Source: Chryseobacterium gleum
GTDB lineage: Bacteria; Bacteroidota; Bacteroidia; Flavobacteriales_D; Crocinitomicaceae
Direction of reading: 5' to 3'
DNA: 8,276 bases
NCBI GenBank assembly: GCA_945877045.1
Contig: CAMCQW010000076.1
Location: 1-8,276 of the forward strand
Made by a program: the position numbers and the translations under genes. The notes beneath the pieces are model-generated. The model searched no databases. It had not been told where the DNA came from and saw only the letters and a list, made by a program, of their open reading frames with translations. Below, piece by piece: positions 1 to 5,203 of the stretch (positions within the stretch are counted from its first letter, which is position 1; every line of letters starts with the position of its first letter).

Positions 1-61
1 TCTCACCACCTCCCAAGGTTGAAAGCAGTCTTTTTTCTATTAATTGTTTGGTTTTTTCCAT
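1..61 (-). CDS. Acyl-CoA carboxylase carboxyltransferase (beta) subunit, N-terminal fragment
   Basis: Only the first 20 codons are present; the gene continues off the left edge. The minus-strand reading starts with ATG at 61-59 and gives MEKTKQLIEKRLLSTLGGGE. This is a charged helical start followed by LGGGE. Biotin-dependent propionyl-CoA/acyl-CoA carboxylase beta subunits (PccB/AccD family) typically begin this way, with a helix, LGGGE and then a QHxxGKLTARER segment. Those cytosolic enzymes transfer the carboxyl group from carboxybiotin to an acyl-CoA such as propionyl-CoA. A good -7 promoter box lies 13 bp upstream of the ATG, which supports the start. The assignment rests on the short GGGE motif and the length of the leading helix, so substrate and subunit type cannot be judged here. 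It has its own promoter and is probably separate from the gene pair upstream. Confidence 0.6.
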   Translation of the reverse strand, partial: MEKTKQLIEKRLLSTLGGGE

Positions 62-74
62 ATCAAATCGGGGT

Positions 75-108
75 CAAAAATACATGATTTTTTAGCTGTT
101 ATTACCAA
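75..108 (-). promoter_or_regulatory. Bacteroidetes-type promoter for the left-edge carboxylase gene
   Basis: Read on the minus strand, TATTTTTG at 82-75 matches the Bacteroidetes -7 consensus TAnnTTTG exactly. A TTG at 108-106 lies 23 bp upstream, at the outer limit of the 17-23 bp spacing known for the primary sigma factor of this phylum. The box ends 13 bp before the ATG at 61, so the predicted leader is only a few bases long. It lies between the stop of the membrane protein gene (121) and the carboxylase start. Confidence 0.6.
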
Positions 109-120
109 AAAAGCATGAAA

Positions 121-708
121 TTAAGCTTGTTTTATTATTTTCTTGAGCGGTGCAAAAACTGACAATCCTATTCCAATCAAAAAAAGAATGACAATTAGAA
201 GCTCTGTAAGAATGTTAAAATTAACGATTCCTAGAATAATCCCCAACATCGAAAGGCGAATCTGAGATTGCTGTAAACTACGATTTATGTTTTGCTGTTT
301 TATTTCGTCTGATTGTTTTGATCTTCGCTCTGTTCTTGTTTTCATCCATTCAGCAAAAATTAATAGTGGAATTAATACCACGCCTTGTTGAATCCCCATG
401 TCTTCATAGCTTAAAAACTTAATTATTCCGTTGATTGGATTAAATTCAACCGTCATTTGGTAGTTAATCAAAATAATAATTAAGACCTCAAAGAAAAAGA
501 GTGCCATACTTTTACTTAAGAGGATAGCTTTTTCAGTAAATTGTAGCGAAATATTTTTCAGACGAACAATCAAAAATGCTTGTTTAGCCAATTGATCTAT
601 AATAAAATATAGCGCAATAAAATAAAACCCCCAATTCCAAAAGAAAAACCCAATAAGTGGAAAGGCAATGTCTCCTAATAGAATAACTATTTTTTCTTGA
701 CTTTTCAC
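121..708 (-). CDS. Multi-pass membrane protein of unknown function
   Basis: A 195-residue protein that I cannot assign to a named family. Hydrophobic stretches lie at about residues 8-46 (rich in Phe, Trp and Tyr, probably two spans), 66-84, 107-121 and 152-188 (probably two spans). A hydrophilic basic loop with KTRTERRSKQ lies at about 123-150. This is an inner-membrane topology with no signal peptide or catalytic motif. The start is GTG at 708-706. Its bases overlap the TGA stop of the upstream TPR lipoprotein gene in the four bases GTGA, so translational coupling is likely and the two genes share one transcript. No in-frame ATG lies near the start, and the coupling favours the GTG. Function is unknown; the coupling suggests an envelope role shared with the lipoprotein, which is inference only. 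Confidence 0.8.
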   Translation of the reverse strand: MKSQEKIVILLGDIAFPLIGFFFWNWGFYFIALYFIIDQLAKQAFLIVRLKNISLQFTEKAILLSKSMALFFFEVLIIILINYQMTVEFNPINGIIKFLSYEDMGIQQGVVLIPLLIFAEWMKTRTERRSKQSDEIKQQNINRSLQQSQIRLSMLGIILGIVNFNILTELLIVILFLIGIGLSVFAPLKKIIKQA

Positions 709-1706
709 CGGCGTTTTTTTAATACTGCGACCCGCTCTAGTGTTAATTTAAATTCAGGATTATATTTTAGGACCTTTGCATAGGAAAGCAGTGCTCTTGA
801 GATGTCTTTTTTGTCCTCATATATTAAACCCATATTATGGTTAGACTCAATATGACGAGGCTCAATATCAAGTGCCGCATTATAAAAATACAATGCACTA
901 TCTAAATCTAGGTCAGTAAATTGCTTGATGTAACCTAGTTGAAAATTAGCTTCATAATACGTACTGTCAAGTTTAATCATTTTTCTATAGATTATCGCCG
1001 CCTCGTTTTCTTGGCCAAAAATTTGTTTCGCATAGGCCAATGAATACAAAACATCTGGATTTTTTGGTTGCAGCTGTGAGGCCGTTGTATAATATTCAAT
1101 GCAAATTGATTTTTTTTCCGACTCATATAGTGCACCCAACATAAGGTAGCCACCGTAAAAAGAGGGGTCTTGTTGAACCGCTGTTTCATACGAGGATATC
1201 GCTAATTTTACATTTCCCAAAATACGATAATTACTGCCTTTTAGTATATAAGCATTTCTATACCTTGGATTAATCTTTAGTGCCCGATTTATGTATTTAA
1301 AGGAGTTGTCAAAGTCTTGTCGTAAGCTATATGTATTTGCCAAACCAACCAGCGCCCTTACATTTTTAGGATCTTTACTAATAAGTTTTTTGTAATGGTA
1401 TTGTGCTTTCGTAACGTCCGCATTCTGAATGGCTGGATTATTACAAATAGCTTCCGCATATAACATCCGCGTGTCTAGGCGAGAGCTATCAAGTCGAAAT
1501 GCTTTGGCGGCATCAGCGATAGCAATGTCGTACTTAAAATTAGTTAAAGCAAGCTCTCCATGTTTAACTAATAAATTAACGCTATCAGGATGCTTAAGTA
1601 ATAAGCTATCCAAGGAAGCTCCTTTTTCACTGGGCAAAGCCTTTTTGTTTTCACATGAGCTCAACACAAAATAAAAAACAAGAACGAAACCTAAAAATAC
1701 TTTCAT
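705..1706 (-). CDS. TPR-repeat lipoprotein
   Basis: A 333-residue exported protein. Residues 1-17 form a hydrophobic signal peptide ending in the lipobox L15-S-S-C18, so Cys18 should be lipidated and the protein membrane-anchored in the periplasm or on the outer membrane. The rest, about residues 40-325, is a chain of degenerate tetratricopeptide repeats of about 34 residues. Examples are the repeats around ALVGLANTYSLRQDFDNSFK and YINRALKINPRYRNAYILKG, with the A/L/G and terminal Pro pattern typical of TPR helix pairs. TPR arrays bind protein partners and none shows a catalytic site. The lipobox requires the ATG at 1706. The gene is first in a pair with the downstream membrane protein (4-base overlap GTGA). 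A -7-like box lies only 5 bp before the ATG. The partner is unknown. Confidence 0.9.
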   Translation of the reverse strand: MKVFLGFVLVFYFVLSSCENKKALPSEKGASLDSLLLKHPDSVNLLVKHGELALTNFKYDIAIADAAKAFRLDSSRLDTRMLYAEAICNNPAIQNADVTKAQYHYKKLISKDPKNVRALVGLANTYSLRQDFDNSFKYINRALKINPRYRNAYILKGSNYRILGNVKLAISSYETAVQQDPSFYGGYLMLGALYESEKKSICIEYYTTASQLQPKNPDVLYSLAYAKQIFGQENEAAIIYRKMIKLDSTYYEANFQLGYIKQFTDLDLDSALYFYNAALDIEPRHIESNHNMGLIYEDKKDISRALLSYAKVLKYNPEFKLTLERVAVLKKRR

Positions 1707-1711
1707 TAGAA

Positions 1712-1719
1712 CAAAGATA
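1712..1719 (-). promoter_or_regulatory. -7 box of the TPR lipoprotein gene
   Basis: On the minus strand TATCTTTG (1719-1712) fits TAnnTTTG. It ends 5 bp before the ATG, so the transcript would be leaderless or nearly so. No clear TTG -33 element is found at 17-23 bp, only an AT-rich TTTAATC-like stretch, so this half of the divergent promoter is the weaker one. Confidence 0.45.
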
Positions 1720-1725
1720 AGTATT

Positions 1726-1754
1726 TTGTGTTATTTGATTAAATCTTACCTTTG
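1726..1754 (+). promoter_or_regulatory. Bacteroidetes-type promoter of the Cys-pair mini-protein gene
   Basis: TTG at 1726-1728, an 18-bp spacer and TACCTTTG at 1747-1754 fit the TTG-N17-23-TAnnTTTG consensus exactly. The box ends 16 bp before the ATG at 1771. It rules out an in-frame ATG at 1726, which would lie upstream of the transcription start. Its -33 element sits close to the opposing -7 box at 1712-1719, so the two divergent promoters may compete for polymerase. Confidence 0.65.
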
Positions 1755-1770
1755 CAAATATTATAGGTTT

Positions 1771-2016
1771 ATGAAAAATAAATTTTTGTTTTTAGGCATA
1801 ATGTTACTCTTTTTTGGCAGGGAACTATTCGGTCAAGGTTGTTCACAATGTAAATTAATGGCCGAACAAAGTAATGAAATGGACGAAACGGCCTTTGGAA
1901 CGAATATTAATAGTGGAATCCTCTATTTAATGATTATCCCTTATTTGCTCCTCCTCTTTTTGTTTAGAAAGCAGCTCATCGGCTTAGTTAAAAAACTTAT
2001 CAAACCAGCTAATTAG
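1771..2016 (+). CDS. Small exported Cys-pair protein with a C-terminal membrane anchor, function unknown
   Basis: An 81-residue protein. Residues 1-22 look like a signal peptide ending in FGQ, followed directly by G-C24-S-Q-C27-K. A short polar segment rich in Glu, Asn and Met comes next, then a hydrophobic span at about 48-66 (GILYLMIIPYLLLLFLF) and a basic tail (RKQ, KKLIK). After cleavage, the CxxC pair would sit at the extreme mature N-terminus, outside the membrane. I recall the general pattern (a Cys pair after the signal peptide, then a conserved N.GILYLM.IPY membrane span) from small uncharacterised Bacteroidetes proteins; no function is known to me. The pair could be redox-active or bind metal, which is inference. 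The start at 1771 is chosen because the promoter -7 box lies at 1747-1754 and translation from 1726 would place it inside the gene. Confidence 0.8.
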   Translation: MKNKFLFLGIMLLFFGRELFGQGCSQCKLMAEQSNEMDETAFGTNINSGILYLMIIPYLLLLFLFRKQLIGLVKKLIKPAN

Positions 2017-3041
2017 TCCCAAAAAACCGTTATTTTTCCTGTTGAAAGACCACTTTCTAGGTAATCATGTGCTTTTGAAATCTCTTTTACATGAAACGTC
2101 TTTCCAACGATTGGTGTGATTTTTTTAGCATAAAAAAGAGAAACGACCTCTTCCATACACTCTTGAATTACATGTGGTTTATTGTCCGCGATCTTTAACA
2201 TGTTTATCCCCAAAATACTTTTGGATCTCATCATAAATGCAACGGGAATAAACAGCCCCATTTTACGCAGAAAAGAAAGCTTGGAAAAAATTCCCATTCT
2301 ACCTTTCAATAATTCAGCTCCTCCAAACAAAAATAAACGACCTCCAGAACCTAATAAGCGCAAGTCTTTTTTTACCGTTGAACCAGCAACTGCATTAAAA
2401 CTAATATCTAATCTACGACCATTTAATAGTAATTCTATTTCTTTTTCATAGTCTTTTTCAAGGTAATTTATGGTAAAGTCTGCCCCAATATTTTTTGCCA
2501 ATATTTCTTTTTCTTGACTACTTACTTTGGCAATAACCGTTGCGCCGGCATGCTTCGCGAGTTGAATTAATATAGAGCCAACACCACCAGCAGCAGCGTG
2601 TATTAAAACCCAATCGTTACTTCTTATCGTCGAAATATAATCAGACATATAAAATGCAGTAACCGCTTGTGTGCTAAGTGCCATTGCAATCTCAGCACTA
2701 GTTTCTGGTAAAGAGATTACTGCATGGCGTTTGGTGATAACCTTTTTTGCATAAGCGCCAAAACGACTAAACGCTAAGACTCGTTGGCCGATAAGATACT
2801 GGTCCTCCTTATTACCAACCTGAATTATGGTACCAACTAATTCGTACCCAATAACACAGGGCAATGGCGGAGCTTCTTTGTACAAACCCCTTCTGGCCAT
2901 AACATCGGCATAATTTAACCCAAAAGCTTCCGAGTCTATTAGAACCTCATCCTCTTTTAATTCGGGAAGTGTTACCTCATCAAGGGAAAAAGCACTTTCT
3001 GCTGCTCCAATTTTAGTTAATACAATTGCCTGAGTCTTCAT
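2013..3041 (-). CDS. Zinc-independent MDR dehydrogenase, VAT-1/quinone oxidoreductase-like
   Basis: A 342-residue medium-chain dehydrogenase/reductase, the usual length for the family. The N-terminal GroES-like domain carries GLNYADVMARRG (41-52) and PCVIGYELVGTI (61-72), typical of quinone-oxidoreductase and VAT-1-like enzymes. The Rossmann domain carries the nucleotide-binding AAAGGVGS (149-156), followed by LAKHAGATVIA. The catalytic and structural zinc-ligand sets of alcohol dehydrogenases are absent. It probably reduces a quinone or an activated C=C/carbonyl substrate with NADPH in the cytosol; the exact substrate cannot be read from sequence. The C-terminal KAHDYLESGLSTGKITVFWD is the normal family ending, so the gene is complete. 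The ATG start shares ATGA with the stop of the upstream exported protein gene, so the two are co-transcribed and probably coupled. Its stop overlaps the stop of the convergent mini-protein gene. Confidence 0.93.
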   Translation of the reverse strand: MKTQAIVLTKIGAAESAFSLDEVTLPELKEDEVLIDSEAFGLNYADVMARRGLYKEAPPLPCVIGYELVGTIIQVGNKEDQYLIGQRVLAFSRFGAYAKKVITKRHAVISLPETSAEIAMALSTQAVTAFYMSDYISTIRSNDWVLIHAAAGGVGSILIQLAKHAGATVIAKVSSQEKEILAKNIGADFTINYLEKDYEKEIELLLNGRRLDISFNAVAGSTVKKDLRLLGSGGRLFLFGGAELLKGRMGIFSKLSFLRKMGLFIPVAFMMRSKSILGINMLKIADNKPHVIQECMEEVVSLFYAKKITPIVGKTFHVKEISKAHDYLESGLSTGKITVFWD

Positions 3042-3538
3042 TTTTTTATTTTTGTATTATTGATTAATACAAAACGAAGATCAATAAATAGTGTATTGGT
3101 TTTAAAGTAATTACTACTCGATTTTAACAAAAATTGATAGCCTGTTTGAACATGTAATTGCCATATTTTGTATCCTATCACTGGCGCGAATCCAAACTTT
3201 GTATTAGTAAAGTCCGTTCGTAAAAGAAGAGATGCTCCATAAGTAAGACCAATATTGCTCGGCTTATACCAATATCCTAGGTCATAACCCAATACATTAT
3301 TTGAAAAATCATAATTGAATCCGATGTTTAAAGCATGAGTTTTAGGTTTGCGAAATTGAAAATCTTTCCATTGCCGTTCTCCACCAATTTCAGCAACAAG
3401 AAACGCTCCTTTTTGAAGCCCAAAATAAGGGCCGTTTTTCACAATATCAATCCTTCTCTTTTCAAGCAGTCCTTTTTTTTGAGCCTGTAATGTGGTGGCA
3501 AAAAATATAAAAAAAAGAATTATGATTAATTTTAACAT
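3038..3538 (-). CDS. Exported protein, probably a small outer-membrane beta-barrel
   Basis: A 166-residue protein with a clear signal peptide (residues 1-20, hydrophobic core LIIILFFIFFATT, ending LQAQ). The mature part has many alternating hydrophobic/polar stretches rich in Tyr, Phe, Gly and Asn (for example NIGFNYDFSNNVLGYDLGYW, LTYGASLLLRTDF, FAPVIGYKIW, LHVQTGYQFLL, LFIDLRFVLI), which fits amphipathic beta strands of an outer-membrane barrel. Eight or so strands could fit. The protein does not end on an aromatic residue but on a short basic tail (NNTKIKK), unlike the classical BAM signal. I do not recognise a named family. It precedes the MDR dehydrogenase with a 4-base ATGA overlap. Coupling of an envelope protein to a cytosolic reductase has no obvious functional logic. 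Confidence 0.8.
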   Translation of the reverse strand: MLKLIIILFFIFFATTLQAQKKGLLEKRRIDIVKNGPYFGLQKGAFLVAEIGGERQWKDFQFRKPKTHALNIGFNYDFSNNVLGYDLGYWYKPSNIGLTYGASLLLRTDFTNTKFGFAPVIGYKIWQLHVQTGYQFLLKSSSNYFKTNTLFIDLRFVLINNTKIKK

Positions 3539-3613
3539 AGTTTTAAATTGTTAACAGTTGAGTTGATTTCTGCTTGAATATAGTGGTTTCGAAATTAACA
3601 ATTTGATGCGACA

Positions 3614-3621
3614 TACATTCG
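3614..3621 (+). promoter_or_regulatory. Possible -7 box upstream of tadA
   Basis: TACATTCG is one base off the TAnnTTTG consensus, with the same C substitution as the box of the TonB receptor gene (TATATTCG, 6641-6648). No TTG lies at the right distance upstream. If used, transcription would start after the ATG at 3606, which again favours a tadA start further downstream. Weak call. The rest of 3539-3674, between the two divergent genes, shows only another weak box on the minus strand (TAATTTCG, 3597-3590). Confidence 0.25.
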
Positions 3622-3674
3622 AATCTTATTATTATTGCGATATTTACGATCCAAATCACATTAAAAATCCTTGT

Positions 3675-4124
3675 TTGAACCTCATTTCCCCATACAACGA
3701 GACGTATTTTATGCAGCAGGCATTGTTAGAAGCTGAGAAAGCTTATTCACTAAATGAAGTGCCTGTTGGAGCGGTCGTTGTTTGTAATAATCAAATTATT
3801 GGCAAAGGACACAATTTGACGGAAACATTAAATGATATTACAGCACATGCAGAAATGCAGGCGATAACAGCAGCAGCCACCTATTTAGGGGGTAAATATT
3901 TAAAGGGTTGCACCTTATTTGTAACACTTGAGCCATGCCCAATGTGCGCCGGTGCTTTGTATTGGTCACAAATTGAAAAGGTGGTTTTTGCAACACGTGA
4001 CGAAAAAAGAGGTGCCTGCCGCCAACAACCTTCATTGTTTCACCCAAGCACCTTGGTTACCAACGGGATCTTGGAGGCGCCCCGTTCGGAAATACTAAAA
4101 CGATTTTTTAAGGATAAACGTTAA
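3675..4124 (+). CDS. tadA: tRNA-specific adenosine deaminase TadA
   Basis: Cytosolic zinc enzyme that converts adenosine to inosine at the wobble position of tRNA-Arg(ACG), allowing one tRNA to read several Arg codons. Numbered from the chosen start, the protein has 149 residues with the deaminase signature complete: H58-A-E60 in the HAEMQAI motif (zinc ligand and proton shuttle), and P87-C88-P-M-C91 (zinc ligands). This numbering is one off from E. coli TadA (H57, E59, C87, C90), which supports a start close to here. NEVPVGAVVV (27-36) and the C-terminal FF/K/R segment are typical. The start is uncertain. The frame is open back to TTG 3603/ATG 3606, but residues encoded there (rich in Tyr, His and Cys) do not resemble the family. 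The family-like N-terminus begins at ISPYNETYFM, so I chose TTG at 3675. ATT at 3684 is possible; ATG at 3711 would remove the conserved YFM helix start. Confidence 0.9.
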   Translation: MNLISPYNETYFMQQALLEAEKAYSLNEVPVGAVVVCNNQIIGKGHNLTETLNDITAHAEMQAITAAATYLGGKYLKGCTLFVTLEPCPMCAGALYWSQIEKVVFATRDEKRGACRQQPSLFHPSTLVTNGILEAPRSEILKRFFKDKR

Positions 4125-4131
4125 GGATAAA
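4108..4131. repeat. 11-bp tandem direct repeat at the tadA 3' end
   Basis: TTAAGGATAAA occurs at 4108-4118 and again at 4121-4131, with a 13-bp period. The first copy lies in the last codons of tadA and the second spans its stop codon. It looks like a small tandem duplication. Confidence 0.6.
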
Positions 4132-4137
4132 ATCCTT
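4123..4137 (+). terminator. Small hairpin after tadA, possible weak terminator
   Basis: AAGGAT, loop AAA and ATCCTT form a perfect 6-bp stem starting in the tadA stop codon. It is followed by a short T-containing run (TTTATGTTTTC) rather than a clean T tract. The stem is short and AT-rich, so termination would be inefficient; it lies between tadA and the promoter of the next operon. Confidence 0.3.
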
Positions 4138-4158
4138 TATGTTTTCATCTCAATTCCT

Positions 4159-4166
4159 TATATTTG
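4159..4166 (+). promoter_or_regulatory. -7 box of the ridA-like operon
   Basis: TATATTTG matches TAnnTTTG exactly and ends 12 bp before the ATG at 4179. No exact TTG -33 element is present at 17-23 bp; TTTATG at 4137-4142 is the nearest resemblance. An in-frame TTG at 4164 lies inside this box and so is not a start codon. Confidence 0.55.
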
Positions 4167-4178
4167 CATAAAAAAACA

Positions 4179-4610
4179 ATGCCTGACAAGCCAATTTCAA
4201 TAAATAATGCGCCAAAACCTGTAGGATTGTATCCACATGCTCGACGTGTGGGAAATTTATTGTTTTTGTCAGGAGTGGGACCTCGTGTAGCGGGTTCTAA
4301 CGAAAGTGATTCGATTGTTCCGGGCTTAGAATTAGATCAGAATGGAAATTTTATCTCCTTTGATTTTGAAGCCCAATGTCGAAGTGTATTTGAGAATGTC
4401 CGAATAATCCTAGAAGCATCTGGCTCAAGTTGGGGAGAATTGGTGGACGTTACTGTCTTTTTAGTTAATATGAAACGAGATTTTCAGCTTTATAATCAGC
4501 TTTATGCTGAATATTTCAAAGACAATTTGCCTTGTAGGACCACCGTTGAAATTAGTTCTTTACCCACTCCCATTGCTATTGAATTAAAATGTATCGCCTC
4601 AATTAAATAA
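4179..4610 (+). CDS. RidA-family (YjgF/YER057c) deaminase, resembling 2-aminomuconate deaminase
   Basis: A 143-residue cytosolic protein of the RidA fold, a homotrimer with active sites between subunits. The key residues are present: R120 in PCRTTVEISSLP and E135, fifteen residues later in IAIELKCIA. This is the same spacing as R105 and E120 of E. coli RidA, which hydrolyses reactive enamine/imine intermediates. The N-terminal part, with GLYPHARRVGNLLFLSG (16-32), and the middle, with VFENVRIILEASGSSW (70-85) and VFLVNM, resembles 2-aminomuconate deaminases of the kynurenine/2-aminophenol meta-cleavage pathway more than short RidA proteins. No other gene of that pathway lies in the window, so a general imine deaminase role is equally possible. 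It is first in a three-gene operon, with a 2-bp gap to the next gene. The ATG at 4179 is preferred because the promoter box lies just upstream. Confidence 0.88.
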   Translation: MPDKPISINNAPKPVGLYPHARRVGNLLFLSGVGPRVAGSNESDSIVPGLELDQNGNFISFDFEAQCRSVFENVRIILEASGSSWGELVDVTVFLVNMKRDFQLYNQLYAEYFKDNLPCRTTVEISSLPTPIAIELKCIASIK

Positions 4611-4612
4611 AT

Positions 4613-5194
4613 ATGATCGGATTTATAATACGCTGTGTTATTGCAGTATCTTTTCTTGGCTTTAATACCTATCTATTTTATAGTGGTTCTTGGGGCTGGG
4701 GGATTTCATTTATCTTTATAACAGCCATCATAATTTTGTCATTTTTTAGAAATGAAAACATGCTGTTAGCGCTCAATCAAATGCGTGTTGGTAACCAAGA
4801 TAAAGCAAAGAAATACATCAATCGTATTTCTGCACCACAATTTTTGCCGCGAAAACAGCATGCATATGTAATTTATCTACAGGCGGTTATGAATGCCCAA
4901 GAGCTTGGGTTTGCGAACAGTGAGGTCTTGCTTCGGAAAGCTTTACTTCTTGGTTTACGAACCGCTGAAGACAATGCGGTGGCAAGAATGCATTTATCAA
5001 GTATTTGTGCCCAAACAGGCAGAAAATCAGAAGCCGTTGCATTACTAGCTGAAGCCAAGAAATTAGATAAATCTGGTATGATGAAGGACCAAATAAAAAT
5101 GATGCAACAACAATTGCAAATGGCACCATCAAAAAACCAAATGCGAATGGCCCAAATGATGGGTGGACGCAAGAAAATGCCTAAAATGCGATAA
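4613..5194 (+). CDS. Membrane protein with a helical-repeat-like domain and Met-rich tail, function unknown
   Basis: A 193-residue protein. Two hydrophobic segments at about 2-22 and 28-45 form an N-terminal membrane hairpin. Residues about 50-152 are helical and TPR-like: NQDKAKKYINRI, then a pattern such as EVLLRKALLLGLRTAEDNAVARMHLSSI and GRKSEAVALLAEAKKLD, resembling two or three helix pairs facing the cytosol. The last 40 residues (154-193) contain 11 Met and many Gln, Lys and Arg, ending RKKMPKMR. I recognise the layout as a conserved uncharacterised Bacteroidetes family but cannot give a function. It lies 2 bp after the RidA-like gene and 9 bp before the methyltransferase, so all three are co-transcribed. 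The ATG at 4613 gives the natural start directly before the first membrane span. Confidence 0.83.
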   Translation: MIGFIIRCVIAVSFLGFNTYLFYSGSWGWGISFIFITAIIILSFFRNENMLLALNQMRVGNQDKAKKYINRISAPQFLPRKQHAYVIYLQAVMNAQELGFANSEVLLRKALLLGLRTAEDNAVARMHLSSICAQTGRKSEAVALLAEAKKLDKSGMMKDQIKMMQQQLQMAPSKNQMRMAQMMGGRKKMPKMR

Positions 5195-5203
5195 GCAAAA
5201 ACC

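Noticed and set aside
1429..1674. 81-codon plus-strand open frame, and 992-1189 in another minus frame
   Set aside because: Both overlap the TPR lipoprotein gene, which has a lipobox and repeats; neither has a promoter or recognisable motif.
1726..1770. Longer N-terminus for the mini-protein from an ATG at 1726
   Set aside because: It would include the -7 box at 1747-1754 and place a polar Cys/Tyr-rich stretch before a perfect signal peptide.
2182..2451. 89-codon plus-strand open frame
   Set aside because: Antisense to the dehydrogenase Rossmann domain; Asn/Pro/Lys-rich and without motifs.
3838..4047. 69-codon minus-strand open frame, and 5733-5921 on the minus strand
   Set aside because: Antisense to the TadA active site and to the methyltransferase motif region respectively; no supporting features.
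4164..4178. TTG start for the RidA-like gene
   Set aside because: The TTG is the end of the TATATTTG promoter box, so it lies upstream of the transcription start.
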